A stretch of DNA of 64,000 nt from Paraburkholderia fynbosensis (GTDB taxonomy: Bacteria > Pseudomonadota > Gammaproteobacteria > Burkholderiales > Burkholderiaceae): contig NZ_CADIKI010000008.1 in the NCBI RefSeq assembly GCF_902859935.1, positions 124,001 through 188,000 of the forward strand, in the 5' to 3' direction. A program made the position numbers and the translations under genes. Below, piece by piece: positions 41,115 to 55,085 of this stretch (its first letter is position 1; every line of letters begins with the position of its first letter). Below the pieces are notes generated by a model that saw only the letters and a list, made by a program, of their open reading frames with translations, did not search any database and was not told the origin of the DNA.

Positions 41115-42317
41115 TCAGTTGTACGACAGGCCCATGGCCTCGCGCACGTCGCGCATCGTTTCCGTGGCGTACTTGCGGGCCTTGTCGCAACCGTCGGCGA
41201 CGATCGCGCGCAACAGCGACGGATCGTCCATGTACTTCTGCGCGCGTTCGAGCATCGGCTGCTGTTCCCGCAGAATGCCATCGATCACCGGCTGCTTGCA
41301 GTCGAGGCAACCGATGCCCGCCGTGCGGCAACCCTTCTGCACCCACTCGTGGGTCGCTTCGTCCGTGTAGACCTGGTGCAGCTGCCAGACCGGGCACTTG
41401 TCCGGATCGCCCGGATCGGTGCGGCGCACGCGAGCCGGATCGGTCGGCATGGTGCGCACTTTCTTCGTGATCGTTTCCGCGTCTTCACGCAAGCCGATCG
41501 TGTTGCCGTACGACTTCGACATTTTCTGGCCGTCCAGACCCGGCATGCGCGACGCTTCGGTCAGCATCGCCTGCGGCTCGACCAGGATGATCTTGCGCGA
41601 CCCTTCGAGGTAGCCGAACAGACGCTCGCGGTCGCTCATCGAGAGGCTCTGCGATTCCTGCAACATTGCGCGCGCCTGTTCGAGCGCCTCGTCGTCGCCC
41701 TCCTGCTGGTAGGCATTGCGCAGCTCGTGATAAAGCTTGGAGCGCTTGCCGCCGAGCTTCTTCGCGGCTTCATTGGCCTTCTGCTCGAAGCCCGGTTCGC
41801 GGCCGTACAGGTAGTTGAAACGGCGCGCGATTTCGCGCGTCATTTCGACGTGCGGCACCTGGTCTTCACCGACCGGCACGAGCGAGCCGCGGTACAGCAG
41901 AATGTCCGCCGCCATCAGCACCGGATAGCCGAGGAAGCCGTAGGTGGACAGGTCCTTGTCCTTCAGCTTCTCCTGCTGCTCCTTGTAGGTCGGCACACGT
42001 TCGAGCCAGCCGAGCGGCGTGCTCATGCCGAGCAGCAGCGCCAGCTCAGCGTGCTCGGGCACCTTGCTCTGGATGAACAGCGTCGCCTGCGCCGGATCGA
42101 TGCCGGACGCGAGCCAGTCGATCAGCACGTCCCAGACGTTCTTTTCGATCACTTCGGGCGTTTCGTAGTGCGTCGTCAGCGCGTGCCAGTCGACCACGCA
42201 GAAGAAGCACGGGTATTCGGACTGCAGCCGCACCCAGTTTTTCAGCACGCCGTGATAGTGGCCGAGGTGCAGCGACCCGGTGGGCCGCATGCCGGAGAAG
42301 ATACGGTCTGGGAACAT
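41115..42317 (-). CDS. trpS: Tryptophan-tRNA ligase
   Basis: A 400-residue class I synthetase. The HIGH-type motif appears as GSLHLGHYHG, the KMSKS loop as GQKMSKSYGNT. It is longer than the E. coli enzyme (about 334), which is usual for this betaproteobacterial form. It carries an extra charged helix region near AARKLGGKRSKLYHELRNAY. A Cys-rich stretch near the C terminus, KGCRTAGIGCLDCKQ, belongs to this form. It starts six bases after the site-2 protease stop. Confidence 0.97.
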   Translation of the reverse strand: MFPDRIFSGMRPTGSLHLGHYHGVLKNWVRLQSEYPCFFCVVDWHALTTHYETPEVIEKNVWDVLIDWLASGIDPAQATLFIQSKVPEHAELALLLGMSTPLGWLERVPTYKEQQEKLKDKDLSTYGFLGYPVLMAADILLYRGSLVPVGEDQVPHVEMTREIARRFNYLYGREPGFEQKANEAAKKLGGKRSKLYHELRNAYQQEGDDEALEQARAMLQESQSLSMSDRERLFGYLEGSRKIILVEPQAMLTEASRMPGLDGQKMSKSYGNTIGLREDAETITKKVRTMPTDPARVRRTDPGDPDKCPVWQLHQVYTDEATHEWVQKGCRTAGIGCLDCKQPVIDGILREQQPMLERAQKYMDDPSLLRAIVADGCDKARKYATETMRDVREAMGLSYN

Positions 42318-42323
42318 GGTTAT

Positions 42324-42986
42324 TTAGAAAAGCGAAACAAGAGGAGTCAGGATTGCGGTAATCGCACTGTAGCCGAACGTGACGAGCGGATTGAGCCAAT
42401 AACGCGTCAGCGTGCCGGTCATGACGAGCGCCATCACGATGAAAAAGCCATAGGGCTCGAGCCGCGACAGTGCGATCGATTGCCGTGGCGGCAACAGCGC
42501 CATCAGCACGCGGCCGCCGTCGAGCGGCGGCAACGGAAACAGGTTCAGCACGCCGAGCACGAGGTTCACGCCGACGCCCGCGCCCGCCATGCGCGTGAAG
42601 AACGGTTCGTCGACATTGAACACCGCCAGCGCGACGCCGAACAGGCCCCAGATCACCGCCTGGATGAAATTCGAGCCGGGGCCCGCCGCCGCGACCCACA
42701 GGCTGCCCCAGCGGGGATTGCGCAGGTTGCCGAAAGCGACCGGCACCGGCTTCGCGTAGCCGAACACGAACGCGCCGCTGGTGGCGAAGTACAGCAGCAA
42801 GGGAATCGCGATCGTGCCGAGCGGATCGATGTGCCGCATCGGATTGATCGACACGCGGCCGAGCACGTACGCGGTATTGTCGCCGAGCCAGCGCGCGACG
42901 TAGCCGTGCGCGGCTTCGTGCAGCGTAATGGCGAAAACAACCGGCAGCGCGTACACCGCAATGGTCTGTATCAGGGAAGAATCCAT
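42324..42986 (-). CDS. Site-2 protease family (M50) membrane metalloprotease
   Basis: A 220-residue polytopic protein with the zinc HExxH motif in VFAITLHEAAHGYVARWLGD and the second metal motif in NLFPLPPLDGGRVLMALLP. This is the short form of M50 without a PDZ domain, unlike RseP. Such proteins sit next to trpS in many proteobacteria; substrates are not known. It is tightly linked to trpS (6 bp) and 58 bp after the YciO-like gene. Confidence 0.93.
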   Translation of the reverse strand: MDSSLIQTIAVYALPVVFAITLHEAAHGYVARWLGDNTAYVLGRVSINPMRHIDPLGTIAIPLLLYFATSGAFVFGYAKPVPVAFGNLRNPRWGSLWVAAAGPGSNFIQAVIWGLFGVALAVFNVDEPFFTRMAGAGVGVNLVLGVLNLFPLPPLDGGRVLMALLPPRQSIALSRLEPYGFFIVMALVMTGTLTRYWLNPLVTFGYSAITAILTPLVSLF

Positions 42987-43044
42987 AACTCGCTATTGTA
43001 ACAACGCGATTGCGTGCGTCTGTCCGCTTTCACTTATGCCGCTT

Positions 43045-43680
43045 TCAGGCCGTCTCTTCAAGTCCGAAGGGCGCGAGAGAGCCGCGCCCTGCCCGCACCA
43101 GCAGCGGCTGCGCGCCGGTCAGATCGATCACGGTCGACGGCTCGCACACGCAGGCGCCGCCGTCGATCACCAGATCCACCTGCTTTTCCAGCCGCTCGCG
43201 GATTTCTTCGGGGTCGTTCAACGGCTCGGTTTCACCCGGCATGATCAACGTCGAGCCGAGCAGCGGCTGGCCGAGTTCTTCGAGAATCGCGAGCGTGATC
43301 GCGTGGTCCGGCACCCGCAGGCCGATGGTCTTGCGCGAGGGGTGCGACAGGCGTCGCGGCACTTCTTTGGTCGCCTGCAACACGAACACGTAGGGGCCTG
43401 GCGTCACCGACTTGATCAGGCGGTACTGCCGGTTGTCCACCATCGCGAAGTTCGCCAGCTCCGACAGATCGCGCACCAGCAGCGAGAGCAGCTGCTTCTC
43501 GTCGAGGCCGCGAATGCGCCGCAGGCGCTCGGCCGCTTCCTTGTCGTCGAGCTGGCAGGCAAGCGCGTAGCTCGAGTCGGTCGGCAATGCGACCACGCCG
43601 CCGTCCCTGATGATCTGCACGGCCTGCTTGACGAGGCGCGGCTGCGGGTTGTCAGGATGAAGCCGAAAGTATTGAGACAT
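43045..43680 (-). CDS. YciO/YrdC/Sua5-family protein (L-threonylcarbamoyladenylate synthase type)
   Basis: A 211-residue YrdC-fold protein: GGVVALPTDSSYALACQL, then RGLDEKQLLSLLVRDLSELA, KSVTPGPYVFVLQATKEVPRR and SLSHPSRKTIGLRVPDH-like elements. The KRxRxxx-type RNA-binding patch of true TsaC is less clear, so this is probably YciO rather than the essential TsaC. Role likely in nucleotide or tRNA-related chemistry. It lies between the PHP gene and the M50 protease gene. Confidence 0.9.
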   Translation of the reverse strand: MSQYFRLHPDNPQPRLVKQAVQIIRDGGVVALPTDSSYALACQLDDKEAAERLRRIRGLDEKQLLSLLVRDLSELANFAMVDNRQYRLIKSVTPGPYVFVLQATKEVPRRLSHPSRKTIGLRVPDHAITLAILEELGQPLLGSTLIMPGETEPLNDPEEIRERLEKQVDLVIDGGACVCEPSTVIDLTGAQPLLVRAGRGSLAPFGLEETA

Positions 43681-43782
43681 GGTGACTAACGGTGGCTATC
43701 GATGAACGTCGAGTGAATTCCAAACGAGCCGCAACGGGATCGCGAACGGCGGCTGAATCACGAGCGGCTGGCAGTTCGGAGG

Positions 43783-43846
43783 CGGGCGTAGGCATAGGCT
43801 ACGCCCGGCCGGCTCCCGCGCGTGACGTGCCGTAAGGCACCGCGCG
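43783..43846 (-). terminator. Pair of GC-rich hairpins between the PHP and YciO-like genes
   Basis: CGGGCGTAG/CTACGCCCG (43783-43791 with 43799-43807) and GTGCC/GGCAC capped by GTAA and extended by CGCGCG/CGCGCG (43817-43846). They follow the PHP gene stop on the minus strand. No U-tract follows, so they may be mRNA-stabilising or Rho-related rather than intrinsic terminators. Confidence 0.35.
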
Positions 43847-43849
43847 CGA

Positions 43850-44680
43850 TCACAGCCAGCGTTCCCAGACGGGCTTGAGATCAGAGGGCAATTGCGGCAG
43901 CGTGCCGAGGTCGACGCGGCCTTCGCCGGGTGCGTGGAAGTCGGACCCGCGCGACGCCTCGAAACCGAAACGGCGCGCGACGTCCGCGTATTCGCGGTAT
44001 TGATCGGGCGTGTGGCTGCCCGTCACCACTTCGATCGCCTTGCCGCCGAGATCGATGAACTCGGCGAAAAACGCGTCGAATTCGACCGGCGTGTATGCGT
44101 AGCGGCCCGGATGCGCGACGATCGCCTCGCCGCCGGCCGCCTGGATCCAGCCGACCGCGTCGGCCAGCTTGGACCAGCGGTGCGCCACATAGCCCGGTTT
44201 GCCGTCGCCGAGATAGCGGTTGAACACGTCCTGCGTGGAGGTGCAATAGCCGTGCTCGACCATGAAACGCGCGAAATGGGTGCGCGAAATCATGTCCGGG
44301 TTCGACACGTACTGGAGCGCGCCCTGATATGCGTCCGGGATGCCGAGCGCGGCCAATTGCTCGCCGATCGCTTCGGCGCGCGCGGCGCGGCCGTCGCGGG
44401 TGCGCGCGAGGCCGTCGATCAGGATGGAACTGGTGGGATCGATGCCCAGCCCGACGATGTGCACGGTGCGCGAGGCCCACGTCACCGAAATTTCGACGCC
44501 ACTCACGTAGCCCATGCCGAGCGCCTCGGCGGTGGCGCGCGCTTCCCGCTGGCCGCCGAGTTCGTCGTGGTCGGTGAGCGCCCACAGCGTCACGCCGCCC
44601 GCGTGCGCGCGGCGCGCAACGTCGGCCGGCGAGAACTGGCCGTCGGAAACGGTGGAGTGACAGTGCAGATCTGCGTTCAT
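43850..44680 (-). CDS. PHP-domain phosphoesterase, 3',5'-nucleoside bisphosphate phosphatase (YciV/RNase AM) type
   Basis: A 276-residue PHP protein: the first metal motif DLHCHSTVSDGQFSP, then LWALTDHDELGG, VEISVTWASRTVHIVGLGID, EAIVAHPGRYAYTP and SRGSDFHAPGE near the end. This full set of His/Asp ligands fits the YciV/RnaAM branch, which degrades 3',5'-nucleoside bisphosphates and trims RNA 5' ends. The ATG at 44680 gives the typical MNADLHCHS start. The yciV-yciO order is conserved in many proteobacteria and supports the call. Confidence 0.93.
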   Translation of the reverse strand: MNADLHCHSTVSDGQFSPADVARRAHAGGVTLWALTDHDELGGQREARATAEALGMGYVSGVEISVTWASRTVHIVGLGIDPTSSILIDGLARTRDGRAARAEAIGEQLAALGIPDAYQGALQYVSNPDMISRTHFARFMVEHGYCTSTQDVFNRYLGDGKPGYVAHRWSKLADAVGWIQAAGGEAIVAHPGRYAYTPVEFDAFFAEFIDLGGKAIEVVTGSHTPDQYREYADVARRFGFEASRGSDFHAPGEGRVDLGTLPQLPSDLKPVWERWL

Positions 44681-44781
44681 CGTGGTCTTCGAAAGGTTCT
44701 GCAGCCATTTTACTGCAACGCAGTAAGCGGACGCAGAGCTATCTCGCGCGCCGGCGCGATCCTTCCCACTATGTGACGAGT

Positions 44782-45666
44782 TCAGGAACAGAATCCCTCG
44801 ATCAGGGCGGCCACCTGCTCCGGCTGGTCGTGATGCACCATGTGCCCCGCCTCCTCGACGATCTTCTCGCGCCAGTTCGGGAACGCCTGGAAACGCGCCT
44901 TGAACTCGTCGAGCGGAATCTCGCCGGCGATCTGCGCGAGCGTCGGCGAGTTGGCGGCCTCCACGTGCAGCACTTTCGCGCTGACCTTGCGCCACACGGC
45001 CATCACTTCGTCGAGCCGGTACAGCGTCGGGCCGCGCAGCTTGTGCGCCGGATCAGCGAGCAGCATGTGCTGCCCTTCGCCATCGGGCTTCGACCAGTGC
45101 TGCGCGAGAAACCGCGCACGCTGCGGATCGAGGCGCGGATTGGTCTTGATCAGGCGGGCGGCGACGTCGTCGAGCGACGCATAACGCTTCAGTTGCGGCG
45201 GATCACGCAACTCATCGAGCCAGTTGCGCAGCCGTTTGGGCGCTTGCGCCGAGTGCGACGGCGCGAGCCCGAAGCCCTCCAGATCGACCACCGTTCGCAC
45301 CCGCTCAGGCCGCACGCCCGCATACAGACAGCCGATGTTCGCGCCCATGCTGTGCCCCACCAGATTCACCTCGCCGTCCGGCGCATAGTGGTCCAGCAGC
45401 GCGTCGAGATCGGCCACATAGTCCTGAATCCAGTAGCTGCCGCCACCGCGTTCGGCCACCGGCCAGTCCGACAGCCCAAAGCCGCGCATGTCCGGCGCGA
45501 GCACCTGCCAGTCGCCGCCCAATGCATCGACGACGAACTGGAACGAGGCCGCCACGTCCATCCAGCCGTGCAGCATGAACAGCATGGGCGCATCGGGATT
45601 GCCCCAACGCCGCACATGCAGACGGATGCCGCGCACGGCGACGAACTCAGACCGGGAAGTATTCAT
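44782..45666 (-). CDS. Alpha/beta-fold hydrolase
   Basis: A 294-residue alpha/beta hydrolase: oxyanion region LFMLHGWMDVAASFQFVV, nucleophile elbow NLVGHSMGANIG (Ser in GHSMG), and late catalytic His in EEAGHMVHHDQPEQ. A cap region of about 100 residues lies between. Substrate unknown. I chose the ATG at 45666 because the frame upstream is not protein-like. It is read in the same direction as the PHP gene 100 bp away. Confidence 0.9.
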   Translation of the reverse strand: MNTSRSEFVAVRGIRLHVRRWGNPDAPMLFMLHGWMDVAASFQFVVDALGGDWQVLAPDMRGFGLSDWPVAERGGGSYWIQDYVADLDALLDHYAPDGEVNLVGHSMGANIGCLYAGVRPERVRTVVDLEGFGLAPSHSAQAPKRLRNWLDELRDPPQLKRYASLDDVAARLIKTNPRLDPQRARFLAQHWSKPDGEGQHMLLADPAHKLRGPTLYRLDEVMAVWRKVSAKVLHVEAANSPTLAQIAGEIPLDEFKARFQAFPNWREKIVEEAGHMVHHDQPEQVAALIEGFCS

Positions 45667-45748
45667 GGACGGTGCGCCAAAAAAAAGAATGATCGTTCGA
45701 TTATAGAGATAGCGGGCGATACGTGGGGCCGGATTATCGAACGAGCGT

Positions 45749-46642
45749 TCAGGCACTGTCTGTTGGTGGAAGCGGCTGCTGGGCGTCGAGATGGACCAGC
45801 GCAGCGAGTTCCGCTTCGTCGAAACCCGCGTCGCGTCGCGCCTCGAAATTGAACGGCCCACGTAATTTGGGTGCGTGATACTGATCGGCGAGGCGTGTGT
45901 AGGTCTCGTGCGCGTCCAGGCCACTCGCGCCGCACAAATGACGGAACCAGCGGTTGCCGATCAGCACATGGCCGATTTCGTCGCGCAGGATCACGTCGAG
46001 AATTCCCGCGGACGCCTGATCGCCCGCCTGCAGCAGGCGCGCGCGGATCGGCGGCGAGGCGTCGAGGCCGCGTGCTTCGAGCGTGCGCGGCACCAGCGCC
46101 ATGCGCGCCAGCACGTCGGCTCGCGTGCGCTCACACATGTCCCAGAGGCCGTCGTGCGCGGGGAAATCGCCGTACGTGTGGCCGTATTCCGCGAGGCGCG
46201 CGGCCAGCAGCGAGAAGTGATACGCCTCCTCGGCCGCGACCTTCAGCCAGTCGGTATAGAACGCGGCGGGCATGTCGGCGAAGCGCCAGACGGCGTCGAG
46301 CGCGAGGTTGATCGCGTTGAATTCGATGTGCGCGAGCGCATGCAGTAGCACCGCGCGGCCTTGCGGAGACTGCATGCTGCGTCGTTTCAACTGGCGCGGA
46401 TCGACCAGTTCGGGCCGCGCGGGACGACCCGGCAGGCCGGCCGGCTCGTCGAGCTCGAGGTGTGCGGAACACGCTGCGCTGCCCGCGAGCACGGCGGCGT
46501 ACAAGGCGCGGGCCGCGGCCGCCTTGGTGGCCGGATCGCTCTCGCGCAAGGCCGCCAGCGCGGCGGTACGCGCGCAATCAGGCTGGCCCCGGGCATGCGG
46601 TGTGGGCAAAGCAGGTGCAACGGACGGAGCTACGGACGTCAT
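45749..46642 (-). CDS. DUF455 family ferritin-like protein
   Basis: A 297-residue protein with the DUF455 di-iron-like helical bundle. Paired Glu/His residues appear in ALAHIEFNAINLALDAVWRF, WLKVAAEEAYHFSLLAARL and VILRDEIGHVLIGNRWF. The family is ferritin-like and its function is not defined, though it is similar to miaE-type di-iron proteins. The N-terminal 45 residues are Ala/Pro-rich. I took the ATG at 46642. It is divergent from the carbonic-anhydrase-like gene and heads the nine-gene minus block. Confidence 0.88.
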   Translation of the reverse strand: MTSVAPSVAPALPTPHARGQPDCARTAALAALRESDPATKAAAARALYAAVLAGSAACSAHLELDEPAGLPGRPARPELVDPRQLKRRSMQSPQGRAVLLHALAHIEFNAINLALDAVWRFADMPAAFYTDWLKVAAEEAYHFSLLAARLAEYGHTYGDFPAHDGLWDMCERTRADVLARMALVPRTLEARGLDASPPIRARLLQAGDQASAGILDVILRDEIGHVLIGNRWFRHLCGASGLDAHETYTRLADQYHAPKLRGPFNFEARRDAGFDEAELAALVHLDAQQPLPPTDSA

Positions 46643-46831
46643 GGCAAGCGGATCGGCGAAGGAAACGGCAAATGAAGAAGAAACGAAGAAGCGCGAAGAT
46701 GCGGCAGGCCGCCCGATAAAGAACGGCGCGTGCGTGGAACCCGGCGCCCGCGCAATATGGCCGCGAATGCGGACGAGGATCCGGCGAGCTTGCCCAGCAG
46801 CCTCGACAGACGGCCCAATCACACAAACGTT

Positions 46832-46837
46832 TACAAT
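46832..46837 (+). promoter_or_regulatory. Probable -10 element for the gamma-carbonic-anhydrase-like gene
   Basis: TACAAT lies 88 bp before the GTG start, inside an AT-rich patch in the divergent region. No good -35 is seen 17 bp upstream. Confidence 0.4.
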
Positions 46838-46924
46838 ACTCGATTCGACCCGCCAGCGCGCCCATTGCGCCAGCGGCAAGGGACACCCCAACGCGTGCGC
46901 CGCGACCGATCAAGAGGAGACACT

Positions 46925-47449
46925 GTGACGATTTACAAGCTTGGCGAAGCCGCCCCGACCATCCATGAAAGCGTGTTCGTCGCGGATTCGGCGACCATCA
47001 TCGGCAACGTGAAGCTCGAGGAAAACGCGAGCGTCTGGTTCGGCGCAACGATTCGTGGCGACAACGAGGCGATTACCATCGGCGCAGGCAGCAATGTGCA
47101 GGAAAACGCCGTGCTGCACACCGATCCCGGCTTTCCGCTGACGATCGAGCCGAACGTGACGGTCGGCCATCAGGTCATGCTGCACGGCTGCACGATCAAG
47201 GAAGGCTCGCTGATCGGAATTCAGGCCGTGGTCTTGAATGGCGCGGTGATCGGCCGCAACTGTCTCGTTGGAGCGGGCGCCATCGTCACCGAAGGCAAAG
47301 TGTTTCCCGACAATTCGCTGATTCTCGGCGCGCCCGCCAAGGTGGTGCGCGAACTGACCGAGACGGATATCGCCAATATGCAGCGCGGCACGGCAAGCTA
47401 TGCCGAGCGCCGCGAATATTTCAAGGCGCAGCTCGTACGCATCGGCTAA
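46925..47449 (+). CDS. Gamma-carbonic anhydrase family (left-handed beta-helix) protein
   Basis: A 174-residue hexapeptide-repeat protein: VWFGATIRGDNEAITIGAGSNV, then the metal-ligand region VTVGHQVMLHGCTI with two His, and AIVTEGKVFPDNSLILGAPAKV. These are hallmarks of the YrdA/CaiE/gamma-CA group; many members bind zinc, but carbonic anhydrase activity is often absent. The start is a GTG with AAGAGGAGA before it. It precedes hslO by 43 bp on the same strand. Confidence 0.92.
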   Translation: MTIYKLGEAAPTIHESVFVADSATIIGNVKLEENASVWFGATIRGDNEAITIGAGSNVQENAVLHTDPGFPLTIEPNVTVGHQVMLHGCTIKEGSLIGIQAVVLNGAVIGRNCLVGAGAIVTEGKVFPDNSLILGAPAKVVRELTETDIANMQRGTASYAERREYFKAQLVRIG

Positions 47450-47492
47450 CAGCCGGCGCGTGCGAGCTGCGCCATTCCACCGAGGAAAAGTT

Positions 47493-48443
47493 GTGAGCGA
47501 CCAGTTGCAAAAATTCATGTTCAGCGCGGCGCCGGTGCGCGGCGAGATCGTTTCGTTGCGCAATACGTGGCAGGAAGTGCTGACGCGCCGCGATTATCCG
47601 GCGCCCGTACGGACGATTCTCGGCGAGATGATGGCCGCGTGCGCGCTGCTGTCGGCGAACCTCAAGTTCGACGGTACGCTCGTCATGCAGATTTTCGGCG
47701 ACGGCCCCATCAAGATGCTGGTGGTCCAGTGCGGCTCCGATCTGTCGATGCGCGCCACGGCCAAGCTGTCCGTCGACGCGAACCACACGATCGACGACGC
47801 GACCTCGATGGTCGATCTGCTGAACGCGAGCGGCCATGGCCGCTGTGTGATCACGCTCGACCCGGCCGACAAACAGCCCGGCCAGCAGCCGTATCAAAGT
47901 ATCGTGCCGCTCTCGGGTGTGGATGGCCCGCTCAAGTCGATGGCTGAAGTGCTCGAACACTACATGCATCACTCGGAGCAGCTCGACACGCGCCTCTGGC
48001 TCGCGGCGAACACCGAGCGCGCGGTCGGCATGCTGTTGCAGAAGCTGCCCGGCGACGGCGGCATCGTCCCGCATCCGGGCGAACTCGATGCGGACACATG
48101 GGAGCGCGTCTGCACGCTCGGCAGCACGCTATCGCAAGACGAGTTGCTGAAGGAAGAACCGGAAACGGTGTTCCGCCGCCTGTTCTGGCAGGAGAACGTC
48201 CAGCACTTCGAACCGGCCACGGCGCGTTTCGAATGCACGTGCTCGCGCGAAAAAGTCGGCGGCATGCTGAAGATGCTGGGTCGCGAGGAAGTGGACGGCG
48301 TGATCGAGGAACGTGGCCACGTCGAGATTCACTGCGAGTTCTGCAATCAGCGCTATGAATTCGATCCGGTGGATGTGGCGCAACTTTTCGTCGCCAACGC
48401 ACTCTCACAAGGCGTGACACCGGCGGCCGACCAGCGGCACTGA
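47493..48443 (+). CDS. hslO: 33-kDa redox-regulated chaperone Hsp33
   Basis: A 316-residue Hsp33. The chaperone core (YRxxLxxDYP-like start TRRDYPAPVRTILGEMMAAC, then SDLSMRATAKLSVD) is followed by the zinc/redox switch CTCSREKV and CEFC with 30-odd residues between (CxC…CxxC). On oxidation the four cysteines form disulfides and the holdase is turned on. A GTG start at 47493 follows GAGGAAAA. It is likely cotranscribed with the gamma-carbonic-anhydrase-like gene. Confidence 0.97.
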   Translation: MSDQLQKFMFSAAPVRGEIVSLRNTWQEVLTRRDYPAPVRTILGEMMAACALLSANLKFDGTLVMQIFGDGPIKMLVVQCGSDLSMRATAKLSVDANHTIDDATSMVDLLNASGHGRCVITLDPADKQPGQQPYQSIVPLSGVDGPLKSMAEVLEHYMHHSEQLDTRLWLAANTERAVGMLLQKLPGDGGIVPHPGELDADTWERVCTLGSTLSQDELLKEEPETVFRRLFWQENVQHFEPATARFECTCSREKVGGMLKMLGREEVDGVIEERGHVEIHCEFCNQRYEFDPVDVAQLFVANALSQGVTPAADQRH

Positions 48444-48500
48444 GCGCCTTGCGCCGATGGATGCAGGCGCGAGGCGGCATCGGCGGTGCCTGCCCTATCG

Positions 48501-48561
48501 TATAGTTTGACGGCTGTTACGACGCGCCGCCCATGTCCTTTTCACGGCTTGGGCGGCGCGT
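48501..48561 (+). promoter_or_regulatory. Candidate promoter and leader hairpin for the small lipoprotein
   Basis: TATAGT (48501-48506) may be a -10 element. Just after the expected start of transcription lies a perfect 11-bp stem (48522-48532 with 48551-48561) enclosing an 18-nt loop. It could equally be the hslO terminator, but the tail TTACCTTTG is a poor U-tract. Confidence 0.4.
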
Positions 48562-48645
48562 TACCTTTGATCGTCGTTACGCTCAATCATTGGCGATGCA
48601 CGCTGCACATGTTTTGCTTAGGCATCCGACCGATGGAGATCGAAC

Positions 48646-49026
48646 ATGAACTACGCTGCTTCGTTAAAACATGATGCGTGCAAGCTGGTTGCCATGGTCA
48701 TCGTCGCGGGGAGCGCGGCGCTGAGCGGCTGCGCGATGAACCCACCGGGGCCGTCGCAGATTTTGAGCCGCCTTCCTCCCGATCAATCCGGCACGGTGTA
48801 CGCTCCCGCGCAGCTCACGCCCGAAGAGCTCGCACGCTATGACGCGATCGACCGTCAGGTGCTGTTCGAGCAGGATCAGGCGATTGCCGCCGAGAATGCC
48901 GCGCAGGCATGGTCACGTTACTACTCGCCGCCCGTGCGCGTGTTCGGCGGCTATTCGAGCGGCGGCTGGGGACGGGGCTGGGGCACCGGTATCGGTGTCG
49001 GCTTTGGACCGACCTGGGGCTGGTAG
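48646..49026 (+). CDS. Small lipoprotein with Gly/Trp-rich C terminus
   Basis: A 126-residue lipoprotein: a basic start, a hydrophobic helix and the lipobox ALSGC (Cys29). The mature part contains LTPEELARYDAIDRQVLFEQDQ, a helical stretch, and ends with aromatic and glycine-rich repeats (GGYSSGGWGRGWGTGIGVGFG). Homologues known to me are annotated only as lipoproteins. An AUG preceded by weak GGAGA is used. It is closed by a strong terminator shared with ftsB. Confidence 0.82.
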   Translation: MNYAASLKHDACKLVAMVIVAGSAALSGCAMNPPGPSQILSRLPPDQSGTVYAPAQLTPEELARYDAIDRQVLFEQDQAIAAENAAQAWSRYYSPPVRVFGGYSSGGWGRGWGTGIGVGFGPTWGW

Positions 49027-49079
49027 TCCGGAGCCGCGATTCATCGCCGGTCAGCGGTCCGAGCGCCAGTCAATCCCCG

Positions 49080-49117
49080 AAAAAAAGCGCGGCTCATTTC
49101 TGAACCGCGCTTTTTTG
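49080..49117. terminator. Bidirectional terminator between the small lipoprotein and ftsB
   Basis: AAAAAAGCGCGG pairs with CCGCGCTTTTTT and the stem continues TCA/TGA around the loop TTTC. A and T runs on both strands fit the convergent genes on either side. Confidence 0.92.
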
Positions 49118-49154
49118 CATCCCTTCGTACTGAGTCAACCCCAAGCAGCCAGGC

Positions 49155-49583
49155 TCAATGCGTGGTCTTGTCCTTGGCCGCCCTGGCGCCGCGCTTGCGA
49201 TCCGGCTTCGCACGCGACTCCGGATTCGGCACCACATGCAGCGGCGCGGCCGACACCTCCCCACGCGTGGACGTGGTTACCGAAGGCGTATTCGCCGTCG
49301 GCAATGGCGCATTCGGCGATACGAACTGCACGAACACTTCGCCGTCCTTCACCATGCCCATTTCGTAGCGCGCCCGCTCTTCGACCGCGGCGGTGCCGTT
49401 CTGCAAATCCTGCACTTCGCCCTGAATACGTTCGTTGCGCAGTTTTGAATCGACATTCTTCTGCACTTGCTGCGCCAGTTGCTGCTGCAACTCGTGCACG
49501 CGCAACCAGCCGCCATGGCCCCACCAGAGCGGGTACTGGATCAGCGCCAGCAGAACGATCAGGACAGCAGTGACAAGCCGCAT
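49155..49583 (-). CDS. ftsB: Cell division protein FtsB
   Basis: A 142-residue bitopic protein: membrane helix at residues 1-20 ([20 protein letters not shown]), then a coiled coil ([20 protein letters not shown]) and the FtsB/DivIC pattern [20 protein letters not shown]. It bridges FtsL and FtsQ in the divisome. The C-terminal tail after about residue 92 is longer than in E. coli FtsB and is Pro/Lys-rich. It follows eno as in E. coli. Confidence 0.95.
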   Translation of the reverse strand: MRLVTAVLIVLLALIQYPLWWGHGGWLRVHELQQQLAQQVQKNVDSKLRNERIQGEVQDLQNGTAAVEERARYEMGMVKDGEVFVQFVSPNAPLPTANTPSVTTSTRGEVSAAPLHVVPNPESRAKPDRKRGARAAKDKTTH

Positions 49584-49604
49584 GAAGTAAGCACAATAAA
49601 TACG

Positions 49605-49633
49605 CGCCGCCCTGCGCTATACGCAGGGCGGCG
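49605..49633 (-). terminator. Perfect 12-bp hairpin between eno and ftsB
   Basis: CGCCGCCCTGCG/CGCAGGGCGGCG with a 5-nt loop. On the minus strand it follows eno by about 58 bp and is followed by CGTATTTATT, a weak U-tract. It likely attenuates or terminates eno transcripts before ftsB. Confidence 0.6.
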
Positions 49634-49691
49634 AGGTCAATCAGAAACGAAGGAAAACCGGCTCATCGGTCAGCGCTGGCAAACCGGCTGC

Positions 49692-54918
<5,227 letters not shown>

Positions 54919-55085
54919 CTGCGGCTATCTCCGTTCTGTTTTCTGCTTGTGGGCCTGCGCGGACGTTTTTGTCGGGCGCTTTTCGCGAATGCGTACATGC
55001 AACTTCCGTGCACCGGCCTTGGCCTCGGCGCGTTCTTCTGCCTGTGCTGCTGGCGACTGACCGGCCAACGCGCCGGCCCGCGCCA

